64,000 bases of DNA from Proteus alimentorum (GCF_002607735.1 NZ_NBVR01000018.1:310001-374000), one strand, 5' to 3'. Positions 40,662 to 50,485 are shown, counted from the stretch's first letter. Notes: a model not told the origin generated them from the sequence alone. Program-made: numbers and translations.

Positions 40662-40868
40662 ATGTTTGGTAATTTAGGACAAGCTGGAAAATATTTAGGA
40701 CAAGCAGCACGTATGCTAATAGGTATTCCTGATTACGATAATTATGTGCAACACATGAAAGATAACCATCCAGATAAGCCTGTTATGACCTATAACGAGT
40801 TTTTCCGTGAACGTCAGGAAGCCCGTTATGGTGGGGGTGATGGTAAAGGCGGTTTTCGCTGTTGCTAA
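40662..40868 (+). CDS. yjiX: YjiX, YbdD/YjiX family small protein
   Basis: A 68-aa protein, 67 aa in E. coli, found almost always directly after a CstA- or BtsT-type transporter. It starts [21 protein letters not shown] and ends in a Gly-rich tail with two terminal cysteines. The function is not established; the association suggests a role in pyruvate or peptide transport. A strong AGGAG site precedes the start. It is followed by yjiA after 22 bp. Confidence 0.93.
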   Translation: MFGNLGQAGKYLGQAARMLIGIPDYDNYVQHMKDNHPDKPVMTYNEFFRERQEARYGGGDGKGGFRCC

Positions 40869-40890
40869 TGATCTGTAAAGGAGATAAATG

Positions 40891-41871
40891 ATGGAACCTA
40901 TTGCAGTGACAATACTGACTGGTTTTTTAGGATCAGGAAAGACAACACTTTTACGTCATATGCTTAATGAAGAGCATGGCTATAAAATTGCTGTTATTGA
41001 AAATGAATTTGGTGAAGTACCTATTGATGATGAAATCATTGGTGATAGAGCCACTCAAATTAAAACACTGACCAATGGTTGTATTTGTTGTAGTAAATCG
41101 AATGAATTAGAAGACACGCTATTAGACTTATGTGACAGTCTTGATCGAGGTGAAATTGAGTTTGATAGGTTAGTGATTGAATGCACAGGTATGGCTGATC
41201 CCGGTCCTATTAGCCAAACATTTTTTTCTCATGAGATCATCTGCCAGCGCTACTTATTAGATGGCATTATCACGCTTGTTGATAATGTTCACGCTCAGCA
41301 ACAACTGGATCAGTTCACGATCGCACAATCACAAATTGGTTATGCTGACCGCATTCTGTTAACAAAAACAGATGTCACTCCAGCCTCTCCTGAATTAATG
41401 GCACGGTTAAGACGTATTAATGCCAGAGCTCCTGTGCATACCGTTATTCATGGACAAATTGATTTAGGATTACTGTTTAACGTAAAAGGTTTTATGTTGA
41501 ACGATAATCTCGATGTAAAACAGCCTCTGTTTCGTTATCAAGCTGATAAGCAAGATGACATCAATTCAATTGTGCTAAAATTTAATTATCCCGTTGAATT
41601 ACAAGAAGTTTCAGATGTAATGGAAAAGTTATTATTAAGCTTTGCTGATAATCTTTTGCGTTATAAAGGGATATTAAATATTAAAAATCAACCTAATCGC
41701 TTGTTATTCCAAGGTGTACAACGCCTTTATAGTGCAGATTGGGATAGACCATGGAATGAAGATGAAACTCGTCAAAGCACATTGGTCTTTATTGGTATTC
41801 AATTACCAGAAGAAGAGATAAGAGCCAGCTTTGAGGCATTAATGTCTAATACAGAAGAAAGCACACATTAA
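40891..41871 (+). CDS. yjiA: YjiA, COG0523-family P-loop GTPase
   Basis: Metal-binding GTPase of the G3E/COG0523 group, related to CobW and nickel/zinc chaperones. The 326-aa protein has Walker A GFLGSGKTT, the metal-binding GCICC motif (NGCICCSKSNELEDTL), the guanine-specificity motif TKTD, and a C-terminal CobW_C domain (RLYSADWDRPW). E. coli YjiA is 318 aa and binds zinc and other transition metals; its client is unknown. An ATG three bases earlier (40888) is an alternative. It is last in the btsT-yjiX-yjiA unit. Confidence 0.93.
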   Translation: MEPIAVTILTGFLGSGKTTLLRHMLNEEHGYKIAVIENEFGEVPIDDEIIGDRATQIKTLTNGCICCSKSNELEDTLLDLCDSLDRGEIEFDRLVIECTGMADPGPISQTFFSHEIICQRYLLDGIITLVDNVHAQQQLDQFTIAQSQIGYADRILLTKTDVTPASPELMARLRRINARAPVHTVIHGQIDLGLLFNVKGFMLNDNLDVKQPLFRYQADKQDDINSIVLKFNYPVELQEVSDVMEKLLLSFADNLLRYKGILNIKNQPNRLLFQGVQRLYSADWDRPWNEDETRQSTLVFIGIQLPEEEIRASFEALMSNTEESTH

Positions 41872-42010
41872 CCGAATACCCTGTAGTGAGTGTTAGAAAG
41901 TAGTATGAAGTAAATAGTAGTCGAAGTAACCGTAGTAGCCGTAAATAGCAGTAACGAATATTGATAAGCTCCTGACTTGAGGAGGATCCTGTTCCTAGGA
42001 TCTTATGTTT

Positions 42011-42047
42011 CACCCCATAATAACCAACATTATGGGGTGCTTTTTTT
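42011..42047 (+). terminator. Intrinsic terminator after yjiA
   Basis: A perfect 11-bp stem (CACCCCATAAT / ATTATGGGGTG) with a 7-base loop is followed by seven T residues. It lies 140 bases past the yjiA stop, unusually far, so it may end a separate short RNA as well. Confidence 0.9.
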
Positions 42048-42058
42048 AGATGCTCAAA

Positions 42059-43381
42059 TTAGCCATTAGCAACGGCTTTATATTCCATGATCTCAATAAT
42101 TTGGATATCGGTATGTTGCATTGCACGGCTTGCTAGTGCACATAGATTCTCAATAGTAGAATCAACATCATGAGCGACAATACCGTCATTACCTGTCACA
42201 TAAGTGTTGTCTAGCGCCATTAACACCGCTTTATAAGCAGCACTCGCGCCGGTTGAGACTTTCATCGCGCAGCTATTTGACGCGCCATCACAAATCACAC
42301 CGCTGATATCACCAATCATGCTACTAATTGCCATCGCCATAGATTCGTAACGTTCATCCATTAGCCATGCAATTGCACCCGCAGCACCCATTGATGCCGT
42401 TGTTGCCGCACATAACGCAGATAGTGCAGGGAATTTATGGTGAATATAGATAGCCAATAAATGGGAAAGCATTAATGCTCTAGCCATTTTTTCTTCGCCA
42501 ACGTGTAAATATTCAGCAACCACCACAACAGGCATCGTTGCGGCAATGCCTTGGTTACCTGAACCAGAGTTACTCATTGCAGGTAAAACGGCCCCCCCCA
42601 TACGTGCATCAGACGCTGCAGATGTACGGATCATGATTTCTGATAATAAATCTTTGGCTAATAAGCCACGCTGTTGTTGGCGTTGTAAAGTTTGCCCAAT
42701 ATGTAAACCATAAGTATTGTTCAAACCTTCTTTTGATAGCGCATCATTTAAGTGTGCAGATTCAAGGATAAAAGAAATTTCTTCTACTGGAACTTGGGTA
42801 ACAAACTGGTAAATTTCTTGAGTATTGGTTTGGGTTAACGTTTCTTTTATTTCGCAAGGTGATGCCGATTGTTCTGCGCCAGCACAAGTGTTATCAAGAA
42901 CAACATGACTGTTATGAATAATTTTAACAATATTAGTGTGGTTACCCGCAATAATGACAGTTGCGCTGTTTTCACCATCTTCAACAGTCACTTCGCTATA
43001 TAGAACTTCTTGGCACGCTTTTTTAATCGAAACGTTCACAATGCCAGCGGCTAATAGTGCTTTGCTTTGCTCAACGTGCGCTGGTGTTGCATTTTTTAAT
43101 ACTTCAAGACCGGCTTTACAATCCCCCCCAACGGCACCTAAGCTTGCGGCAATGGATAATCCCACCATGCCTGTACCTGGTACGGTTACGCCCATACCGT
43201 TTTTCATTAAATTAGGAGAGACTTCTGCACTAATGCGGGTAATAGCGTGTTGTAAGTAACTTGCTGCTGTTGCAGCCGCTAATGCAAGCGAAATAGGCTC
43301 TGTACAACCTAAAGCGGGTTTTACTTGTTGTTTTACTGCCGCTATCAATATTTTCCAACGAGAAGATAATTGTTCTTTCAT
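42059..43381 (-). CDS. cyuA: CyuA (YhaM)-like L-cysteine desulfidase
   Basis: Iron-sulfur enzyme family (formerly UPF0597) that releases sulfide from L-cysteine to give pyruvate and ammonia. The protein is about 440 aa (E. coli YhaM 436) with conserved [14 protein letters not shown] near the N-terminus and [17 protein letters not shown] near the C-terminus; their cysteines are likely cluster ligands. I place the start at the ATG 43381, which lines up with the E. coli N-terminus; an ATG at 43390 and a TTG at 43414 are alternatives, and none has a good ribosome site. No cyuP (yhaO) transporter is adjacent. DecR, encoded at 9.9 kb, is the E. coli activator of this pathway. Confidence 0.86.
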   Translation of the reverse strand: MKEQLSSRWKILIAAVKQQVKPALGCTEPISLALAAATAASYLQHAITRISAEVSPNLMKNGMGVTVPGTGMVGLSIAASLGAVGGDCKAGLEVLKNATPAHVEQSKALLAAGIVNVSIKKACQEVLYSEVTVEDGENSATVIIAGNHTNIVKIIHNSHVVLDNTCAGAEQSASPCEIKETLTQTNTQEIYQFVTQVPVEEISFILESAHLNDALSKEGLNNTYGLHIGQTLQRQQQRGLLAKDLLSEIMIRTSAASDARMGGAVLPAMSNSGSGNQGIAATMPVVVVAEYLHVGEEKMARALMLSHLLAIYIHHKFPALSALCAATTASMGAAGAIAWLMDERYESMAMAISSMIGDISGVICDGASNSCAMKVSTGASAAYKAVLMALDNTYVTGNDGIVAHDVDSTIENLCALASRAMQHTDIQIIEIMEYKAVANG

Positions 43382-44058
43382 TGCATGCATCCAATAAACA
43401 GTATGAGAATTCAACGGGGTATTCTATTTTTAATACCACCATCATACTGAATTTATGGGAGAAAATTTTTTCTGAATTTACTAACATTGTACAAATTTTG
43501 AGAAAATATTACCCTTTGTGACTTCTGTGTTGGTAATTTTTTCCACATAAAGTGAAAGCAAACGGTTTGACTCTTTAATGTAATTTATCTGTACAAGAGG
43601 GGGGGACGTTTGTAGTCAAATATATAAATGAGAGGGGATGAAAAAACTCAAGTGAATAAAATAATTTAAGAAATTAACGATGAGATTAAATAAAAAGGCA
43701 ATAGAATGAATACACAATTCTATTGCTAGTATAATCATCATACTTAATGTGGGCTAATTTAGAGTTGCTAAAATAAAACAATGAGTGAGTAATTTCAAAA
43801 ACACATTTTATTTTAACAAAGCAGATAATATGCGCATTTTTTTTTAGTGTATAAGAAAAAAGCTTTATGATTTTATTAATATTTTCATAATGACATTTTT
43901 AATGTTTTATTTAAAAATAAAAATTTAAATATATATTTATAAAAATAGATAACTGGCTTTTATTTATAAAAATAACAATAAAATATCCTTGTCTATTTTT
44001 AATATGTTTATTATTTGAAAATAACCTGAAGCAACAAATATTGCTTCAGGTATATTTA
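43382..44058. other. AT-rich intergenic region between cyuA and the DcuC-like gene
   Basis: About 680 bases with no supported gene. It lies upstream of cyuA and downstream of the DcuC-family gene. The stretch 43850-44000 is very AT-rich. Confidence 0.5.
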
Positions 44059-45426
44059 TCAATAATAGAAGATAGCAATAATAGCACTATGGAATACAAA
44101 ACCTACCATAAGCGGTATTGCAGTCCTTTTTACAACATCAAACGGTTGTAATTTTGCGCCACTTGATACTGCAATGATAACACCTGCCACTGGAGACATA
44201 CCTCGTCCCATATGTGATGCTTGTTGCATTGGTAAAATCATCGCTATTGGGTTTACACCCATGCTATGGGCAATTTGTGGAATAAGCTCAACAAATGCAA
44301 GGAACGGTGCATTACCTGAGCCCATAATAATCGCCGCAGCTAATGTCACGATAGCAAAGACCAATGCCATTGCAAATGGCGGTAGGCCAACAGATTCCGC
44401 CATAACGATCAGGCTGTCTATTGCACCACTGACTTTAATACCATGAGCAAAAACACCCGCTGCGACTAATAATCCCACAACATTACTAAATGCAGAACCC
44501 ATACCTTTTAAGAAATGCTGGAAGCCCGCACATACTGATTTAAAATCACGTAAGCGTAGTGTTTCAATCAGCATACAAATCGCCATTGAAATCAATACAA
44601 TTGTGACCACATCAAGGTGAATGCCTTCAACAAATAGGCTTGATGAACTGACTGCCATAATGATAGGTAACATTGGCAGCAAGGCATAAAAGCTGGGGAC
44701 ATTTTTATCACTCTTTGCTTCTTCAGACATTTTGCCTAATTGAGGCACAAATCCAGCTTTGCGATCACAATGGCGTTGCCAGAAGATATGTGTAATACCG
44801 ACGGCTAATACGGTAGCAATCGCCGCAGGTCCTTGGTAATAAAGCACATATTCAACCACCCCTAAATCAACCGCTTTTGCACCACGAATGGCATCAATCG
44901 CTGTTGGGGTATAAGCAACACCCAATGACGTTGCAATCACACCCGCAGCAGATGCTGGAGATAAGCCAAGTCCTATCATAATCGGGAACATCGTACCCAT
45001 TAATAGAACGGCCAATCCTGTTGCTGACGGTATTGCAAGTTGCAAAATACTCGCGAGTAAAAAAGAGAAAAATAGCAACACATAAGGTGAACGCATATTT
45101 TTCAGTGGGCGAGTTGCAACACGTACAACGGCCTCATTGGCGCCAATATGATCCATATAATGCGCAAATCCCATTAATGCCATGATCATTAAACCTAGAT
45201 CAGCAGCACGACTACTAAAGAGATCACGCATGACTTCAAAGGGATCTAACCAGCCAATACCTGTTGTTTTGACATTTTTAGGAAGAATATCACCCCAACC
45301 AAACATCATGGTTAGCGCCATTAAGGCTAACCCCGCTACTAATAAAACGGGTTCGGCTTTATATCCTTTCAAAATCATCCTAGCGACAATAACAACGACA
45401 ATTAAGACCGCAAGAATTTGGATCAT
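44059..45426 (-). CDS. DcuC-family anaerobic C4-dicarboxylate carrier
   Basis: 455-aa inner-membrane protein with about 12 hydrophobic helices. It resembles E. coli DcuC (461 aa) along its length, with shared motifs such as FAHYMDHIGANEAVV, SATGLAVLLMGT and GSGNAPFLAFVE. DcuC exports succinate during fermentation. Its start overlaps the pepT stop by 4 bp (ATGA), so the two are co-translated; because pepT makes amino acids from tripeptides, another substrate for this carrier is possible. I leave the symbol blank because paralogues cannot be separated here. Confidence 0.85.
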   Translation of the reverse strand: MIQILAVLIVVVIVARMILKGYKAEPVLLVAGLALMALTMMFGWGDILPKNVKTTGIGWLDPFEVMRDLFSSRAADLGLMIMALMGFAHYMDHIGANEAVVRVATRPLKNMRSPYVLLFFSFLLASILQLAIPSATGLAVLLMGTMFPIMIGLGLSPASAAGVIATSLGVAYTPTAIDAIRGAKAVDLGVVEYVLYYQGPAAIATVLAVGITHIFWQRHCDRKAGFVPQLGKMSEEAKSDKNVPSFYALLPMLPIIMAVSSSSLFVEGIHLDVVTIVLISMAICMLIETLRLRDFKSVCAGFQHFLKGMGSAFSNVVGLLVAAGVFAHGIKVSGAIDSLIVMAESVGLPPFAMALVFAIVTLAAAIIMGSGNAPFLAFVELIPQIAHSMGVNPIAMILPMQQASHMGRGMSPVAGVIIAVSSGAKLQPFDVVKRTAIPLMVGFVFHSAIIAIFYY

Positions 45427-46676
45427 GCTTTAGCTCCAGGTGCAAAGCGTTCAGCAGTGATTTTCACGACAGATTTTAAAACATCACTGGCTGCATAAAG
45501 CGATTTCACTGGCAGATATTCATAAATAGAGTGGAAGTTATGCGCACCTGTAAATATATTCGGGCAAGGTAAGCCATTTTGAGAGAGTGCTGCGCCGTCA
45601 TAGCCACCACGCATTGGAATTGGACGAGGTGTAATACCATTCGCTTCATAAGCCGCCACCGCAATATCGATAGGATAACGGTTATCACCTTGCAGGCTAT
45701 TAAATACGTTGGCATAACGGTCAGCGAGTTTACAAGTGACAGAGCCTTCACCCCAGAGACCTTCACAATACTCAGAAAGTTGTTTTAAAAATGCCATGCG
45801 ATGGGCATAACCTGCTTCGGTAAAATCACGCACATCCATTTTTAAGACAGTACGCGCACTATTACCCGCTAATTGTTTGACCCAATAATAACCTTCACGA
45901 CCTTCGGTATATTCAGGTGCTTCACCGCCCGGTAACATTGCAACAAACTTGTGCGCCATTAACAGTGAATTTTTTAATTTACCTTTTGCTGACATTGGGT
46001 GAGCTGATGCACCTGTAAAGGTAATTTCAACATCACCAGCATTCCAGTTTTCATACACTAATTCACCGATACCACAGCAATCTAAGGTATAGGCAAAATC
46101 AGCATCGAATTCTTTAGTATCAAAGACTTTTGCACCACGTAAACCTTGCTCTTCATCGGGTACAAAACCAATTTTAACTGTACCGTGTTTAACTTCAGGA
46201 TGCTGTTTAAAGTACTGCAGCATATCCATAATAGAGGCGATAGCGGCTTTATCGTCAGCACCTAATAGACTTGTACCATCGGTCACAATAATATCATCAC
46301 CAATATAGTTTTCTAATTCAGGAAATTCGCTTTGGCGCAGATAAATATCAAGTTCTTTATTTAAGCAAAGGTCACCACCTTTATAAGGTAGGATTTGCGC
46401 TTTGGTATCATTAGTTTGTTCTGCACTGGTATCTAAATGACCAAAAAAAGCGACGGTGGGGACATCATAATCAAGATTAGAAGGGAGTGTTGCGGTAACA
46501 ATTGCAGTATCACGAATTTTGATATCTTCAACACCTAGCGTTTTTAATTCTTCAACTAATTGTAGTGCAAGCACTCGCTGACCTTCTGATGAAGGCATAA
46601 TACCAGCAGCGCCATTTTCCCTATTTGTGGTGGTGTTAACTTTTGTATAAGAAATAAACCGTTCAACAAGATTCAT
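45423..46676 (-). CDS. pepT: PepT, peptidase T (tripeptidase)
   Basis: Zinc aminopeptidase of the M20 family that removes the N-terminal residue of tripeptides in the cytoplasm. The 417-aa protein (E. coli 408) has metal and catalytic motifs FFGHLDTSAEQ, GADDKAAIASIM and VPDEEQGLRGAK. The start begins MNLVERFISYTKVNT, as in the family. In Salmonella pepT is induced without oxygen through FNR, and an FNR/CRP-like palindrome lies about 250 bp upstream here. It overlaps the DcuC-family gene. Confidence 0.95.
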   Translation of the reverse strand: MNLVERFISYTKVNTTTNRENGAAGIMPSSEGQRVLALQLVEELKTLGVEDIKIRDTAIVTATLPSNLDYDVPTVAFFGHLDTSAEQTNDTKAQILPYKGGDLCLNKELDIYLRQSEFPELENYIGDDIIVTDGTSLLGADDKAAIASIMDMLQYFKQHPEVKHGTVKIGFVPDEEQGLRGAKVFDTKEFDADFAYTLDCCGIGELVYENWNAGDVEITFTGASAHPMSAKGKLKNSLLMAHKFVAMLPGGEAPEYTEGREGYYWVKQLAGNSARTVLKMDVRDFTEAGYAHRMAFLKQLSEYCEGLWGEGSVTCKLADRYANVFNSLQGDNRYPIDIAVAAYEANGITPRPIPMRGGYDGAALSQNGLPCPNIFTGAHNFHSIYEYLPVKSLYAASDVLKSVVKITAERFAPGAKA

Positions 46677-47130
46677 GACAAGACTCCATTGTGTTTGATT
46701 TTTATGTATTCTCTCTATTAAAGCTTAGTTGTCTCATTTATTGGAAAGGGCAACACCTACTTGTATCATAAAAAAAACAATAGGGAATTAGGGAAAAATA
46801 ATTATTTTTGTAAGAAAATTTTAATGTTGATTAATATTTGATTTTTGGTTTTTTATTTATTAAAAAAAATTGTGCTTTGTATGGGCGAGGTTATTTTATT
46901 TAACTTACAGAGGTTTTTTTTGTGATTTTAATCATAAAAAAGTGATGTTAAACATAAGTCGTTTTAAGAAGGTAAAATAATTTATCATTTATTTTAATGC
47001 TTTATGATGATTAATAATTAATTTTTTTGTGGTATTTGATGAGAAATAAATAACTAAAAAAAGCATGGGTTATTGATAGAAAGAAATTAGAGGATATTGT
47101 TTAATCCTCTTGGAAATACTAGGAGGGTTT
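46677..47130. other. Divergent AT-rich region between pepT and an orphan gene
   Basis: 454 bases carrying the promoters of pepT (left) and of the gene at 47131 (right). The only recognisable site is the FNR/CRP-like palindrome at 46922-46935. Confidence 0.5.
46922..46935. promoter_or_regulatory. FNR- or CRP-like palindrome upstream of pepT
   Basis: GTGATTTTAATCAT has the FNR core TGAT-N4-ATCA (8 of 10 positions) and also resembles a CRP site. It lies about 245 bp from the pepT start and 195 bp from the orphan gene. Confidence 0.35.
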
Positions 47131-47748
47131 ATGTATGTTAACAATATAGTTCGTAGCGCATTCTCTGCTATAAAAAATATTGAAAATAAAGAGAGAGTAG
47201 TTAGGAATAGTTTAAATGGAATGATATTAGGTTGCTATAATACTATTGTTTTATTTATAAATCCTGTGTTTAATAAACATATTAATTTTTTAGGGATAAA
47301 GAAAGGTATTGATAATATTGATAATGTTAATAATAAAAATGAAAATAAAAAAATATATTTAAATAATAATGAAGATGACAATAATATAGAAATTGATAAG
47401 CCTATTTATAATACCTTTTCTCATATTATTAGAAAGGTAAGAAGTGATGAAATAAAAGCGCATGTAATTAATGATATTATCTCTGGTTTGGAAGGAATAC
47501 CGACATTAGAGAAAGAAAAAATTATAGAATTTAAGAGTGAATTAAAATTTCATTCTAAATGGATTCTATTTTCTGGTGATGCAATATCTTTAACTAGAAT
47601 TAAAAGTGATTTTTTAGAATCAATAGTTGATAGCATATTAAATTCAGATGATAAAATAAAATCTAATTTTGAGGATGTTGATAGCTATAAATATTTTTTA
47701 CAAGATAGTATCAATAATGCTATTGATGATGTTCTTTATAAAAATTAA
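47131..47748 (+). CDS. AT-rich orphan protein, function unknown
   Basis: 205-aa protein that I do not recognise. It has a weak hydrophobic stretch near residues 23-42 (NGMILGCYNTIVLFINP), a low-complexity Asn/Asp-rich centre (about residues 55-90) and a mainly helical C-terminal half. Codon use is strongly AT-biased compared with neighbouring housekeeping genes, suggesting horizontal acquisition. The start has a perfect AGGAGGG site; the longer in-frame start at 47110 is unlikely. A decayed reading frame lies immediately downstream. The style resembles the orphan at 54.4 kb, but I cannot show that they are homologous. Confidence 0.65.
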   Translation: MYVNNIVRSAFSAIKNIENKERVVRNSLNGMILGCYNTIVLFINPVFNKHINFLGIKKGIDNIDNVNNKNENKKIYLNNNEDDNNIEIDKPIYNTFSHIIRKVRSDEIKAHVINDIISGLEGIPTLEKEKIIEFKSELKFHSKWILFSGDAISLTRIKSDFLESIVDSILNSDDKIKSNFEDVDSYKYFLQDSINNAIDDVLYKN

Positions 47749-47771
47749 TACGTTATAATATTTATTGAAAA

Positions 47772-48001
47772 ATGTCAGGTTTATCAAATCATAGTTCAGA
47801 TACTGTTTTTTATCTTAATTGAAATTCAGATTCGAATTCAGATTATTTTGAAGTTAATGAAACGGTTAGTTTTTCTGAAAAAACATAAAAAAAATTAATG
47901 ATATTGAAAGTGTGATAATTAATTTCGTTTTAGCTAAATATGATAAAGAAGGTATTATTGAATTTTTAAGTAGAGCGCTCTTGTTAAAGCCTGATAAATG
48001 A
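47772..48001 (+). pseudogene. Decayed AT-rich reading frame after the orphan gene
   Basis: A frame starting ATG at 47772 reads MSGLSNHSSDTVFYLN, hits TGA at 47820-47822, continues as a Ser/Asp-rich sequence to a second stop near 47886, and resumes in the -1 frame (INDIESVIINFVLAKYDKEG and on) to a TGA at 47999-48001 inside a terminator. One in-frame stop plus one frameshift would explain it. The protein family is not recognisable, so it may also be chance. Confidence 0.45.
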
Positions 48002-48016
48002 TTATCAGGCTTTTTA
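47986..48016. terminator. Terminator between the decayed frame and the MATE gene
   Basis: A perfect 12-bp stem AAAGCCTGATAA / TTATCAGGCTTT with loop ATGA has a T run on the right and an A-rich left arm, so it may serve both convergent units. Confidence 0.92.
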
Positions 48017-48019
48017 AGA

Positions 48020-49360
48020 TTAAATATCCAAACGCTTAGCTTGCCATTTACGGGAGCGCCAACGCCATGCGTTAGTTAAGCCACGTAGCCATTCATCACA
48101 AAGGAAGCCAATCCAAATACCAATTAAGCCCATTTCCATCTTAATACCAAGATAATAACCTACAGGAATAGCGACTCCCCACATAAAACAAATTGCTGTC
48201 ATAAGTGGGAATTTAGCATCGCCAGCTGCGCGCAAGGCATTCACCATCACGATATTAAAAGTACGACCCGGCTCTAAAAAGACAGACAAAATAAACAATG
48301 GGACCAATTGGTCAATGATGCGTTGGTCTTCTGTGATCGAGTACAAAATAGGATCACGCATAAACCAATAAACAATAACAACACCAATTGTAAATATCAC
48401 ACCTGTTTTTAAGCTTTTCCAGCCTCTAATAAAAGCATCATCAAAGCGTTTTGCGCCAACTAAGTGACCCACTAATATTTCATTACCAATACTAATCGCA
48501 ATACCAAAGAGCATTAAAAACAGTGACAATTGGAAATAGAGAGTTTGTGCAGCAAGTGGGACTTCACCCATTAATCCAATAAAGGCAGATGCAGTCATAT
48601 AATGTAAAATCCAAACCAAGTTCTCACCAGCAGCAGGTAAACCGATATGTAGGATTTTTCCCAACATATTTTTAGACCATACCACGAGTTGTTTGGCTTC
48701 GAATTTAATACGTAAACCGTAGAACAGTAATCCACATAGTAAAATAACGGCAATAATACGACCAACAACGGTAGACCAAGCAACGCCGACTAATCCGTAT
48801 TGTGGTAAACCAAAAAAGCCATAAAGCACAATCATATTACCAATAACAGTAACAATATTGGCGATCAATGTGACATACATAGCCGCTTTAGACTTGCCAT
48901 AAACTCTTAGACAAGCAGCAAGAATAATCGAAATAGCTTCAGGAATAAGGCAAATACCAATAATATGTAGGTAGTTGTAGCCATCTTGCACTAAATGCTC
49001 AGGCGTATTCATAATATGTAGAATATTGTAGCCAAAGAAAAGAATGATCAAAGCGCTACTAATACCGAGCAAAGAGTTAAAAGCGATAGAAATATGAATT
49101 GCTTGGCTGGCTTTTTCTTTTTTACCTGCACCTAAGTATTGGGCAATAACAACACTACATCCCACACTAATAAAGCTAAAAATGGTGATGAAAAGATCAA
49201 AAACTTGGTTACCGACGCCCATAGCGGCTAAGTAAGCGGTGGAAACGTGGCTTACCATGTAAGTATTAATTAATAGTGTGGCTAGATGTAGGAAGATATC
49301 TATAAATATTGGCCAACTAAGGGAAAAAAGCGAGCGATCCGCTACATCAGACTGATGCAT
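48020..49360 (-). CDS. MATE-family multidrug efflux protein
   Basis: 446-aa inner-membrane protein with about 12 hydrophobic helices and the MATE two-bundle layout. It begins MHQSDVADRSLFSLSWPIFIDI; in the N-terminal half the segment ANIVTVIGNMIVLYGFFGLP and in the second half PLAAQTLYFQLS and RAAGDAKFPLMTAIC fit the family. MATE proteins export cationic drugs against Na+ or H+. The start at 49360 is preceded by an AAGAAGG site; an upstream in-frame start at 49477 would add an unrelated 39 residues. The substrate is unknown. It is divergent from ddh. Confidence 0.88.
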   Translation of the reverse strand: MHQSDVADRSLFSLSWPIFIDIFLHLATLLINTYMVSHVSTAYLAAMGVGNQVFDLFITIFSFISVGCSVVIAQYLGAGKKEKASQAIHISIAFNSLLGISSALIILFFGYNILHIMNTPEHLVQDGYNYLHIIGICLIPEAISIILAACLRVYGKSKAAMYVTLIANIVTVIGNMIVLYGFFGLPQYGLVGVAWSTVVGRIIAVILLCGLLFYGLRIKFEAKQLVVWSKNMLGKILHIGLPAAGENLVWILHYMTASAFIGLMGEVPLAAQTLYFQLSLFLMLFGIAISIGNEILVGHLVGAKRFDDAFIRGWKSLKTGVIFTIGVVIVYWFMRDPILYSITEDQRIIDQLVPLFILSVFLEPGRTFNIVMVNALRAAGDAKFPLMTAICFMWGVAIPVGYYLGIKMEMGLIGIWIGFLCDEWLRGLTNAWRWRSRKWQAKRLDI

Positions 49361-49560
49361 TGAAAACCTTCTTAAAAACAGAGTGAAATCGATATTATTA
49401 ATATAACGCGTAGGAAGAAGAGAGATTCTACAAGGTTTATTTACAAGGTAATAGCGCAAATAATGTTTATCTAGCAAAAAAGATATTTATATGGTTTATT
49501 CATTGATAACTAATCACTATTATCATTAAGAGATGATTAACATTAAAGTCAGGGGAATGA

Positions 49561-50460
49561 ATGAATACTAAAATAAAAGTGGCCATTGTAGGCTATGGCA
49601 ATATTGGTCGATTTGCATTAGAAGCGGTTCAAGCTGCTCAAGATTTTGAATTAATGGGTGTTGTTCGTCGTGATATCAATAATGTTCCAGAAGAACTGCA
49701 AAATATTACCGTAACTAACGATATTAAAACATTAGGTAATGTTGATGTGGCTCTCTTATGTTCACCGACTCGTGCAATTAAAGAACTCGCTAAATCTATT
49801 TTAAGCTTAGGCATTAATACAGTAGATAGTTTTGATGTTCACAGTGAAATCGTGTCATTAAAAGCAGAATTAGATGAAGTCGCAAAAAAACATGACCGTG
49901 TAGCGGTTATTTCAGCGGGTTGGGATCCGGGTTCTGATTCTATTATTCGTACGCTAATGTTAGCCATGGCGCCAAAAGGGATCACTTATACTAACTTTGG
50001 ACCGGGTATGAGCATGGGACATAGCGTAGCAGCTAAAGCGATTGATGGTGTAAAAGATGCGCTTTCAATGACTATTCCATTAGGGACGGGGGTCCATCGT
50101 CGTATGGTTTATGTGGAATTAGAAACGGGAGCGAATTTTAATCAAGTAGAGCAAGCCATTAAAGCAGATAGCTATTTCTCTTCTGATGAAACCCATGTGA
50201 AGCAAGTTGATTGTGTTGATAGCTTAAAAGATGTGGGACATGGCGTTCATATGACCCATAAAGGGGTATCAGGTAAAACACATAATCAATTATTTGAATA
50301 TTCAATGCGTATTAACAACCCTGCATTGACGTCTCAATTTATGGTGTCTGCCGCAAGAGCAAGTATGAAGCAACGAGCAGGTGCTTATACGGTTATTGAA
50401 ATTCCACCTGTTGATTTCTTAGCTGGGGATTTAAATACATTAATTGCAAAATTGGTCTAA
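49561..50460 (+). CDS. ddh: meso-Diaminopimelate dehydrogenase
   Basis: NADPH-dependent enzyme that makes meso-diaminopimelate in one step from tetrahydrodipicolinate, by-passing the succinylase branch used by most enterobacteria for lysine and peptidoglycan. The 299-aa protein has the N-terminal Rossmann motif VGYGNIGR and the substrate region GWDPGSDSI followed by GPGMSMGHSVAAKAI. The length below 310 aa and the motif fit the type II enzymes (as in Symbiobacterium). It stands alone between a MATE gene and a convergent PEP-hydrolase-like gene. The AGGGGA site is close to the ATG. Confidence 0.9.
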   Translation: MNTKIKVAIVGYGNIGRFALEAVQAAQDFELMGVVRRDINNVPEELQNITVTNDIKTLGNVDVALLCSPTRAIKELAKSILSLGINTVDSFDVHSEIVSLKAELDEVAKKHDRVAVISAGWDPGSDSIIRTLMLAMAPKGITYTNFGPGMSMGHSVAAKAIDGVKDALSMTIPLGTGVHRRMVYVELETGANFNQVEQAIKADSYFSSDETHVKQVDCVDSLKDVGHGVHMTHKGVSGKTHNQLFEYSMRINNPALTSQFMVSAARASMKQRAGAYTVIEIPPVDFLAGDLNTLIAKLV

Positions 50461-50485
50461 TTTTAATTAGTCAGCTTTGCATAAA

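Noticed and set aside
41885-41960. GTAGT/GTAA repeats as a CRISPR array
   Set aside because: Units are only 4-6 bases and irregular, with no constant repeat length, spacers or cas genes.
42936-43259. A 107-codon open frame on the plus strand inside cyuA
   Set aside because: It lies wholly antisense to a clear cysteine desulfidase gene, has no ribosome site and shows no family resemblance.
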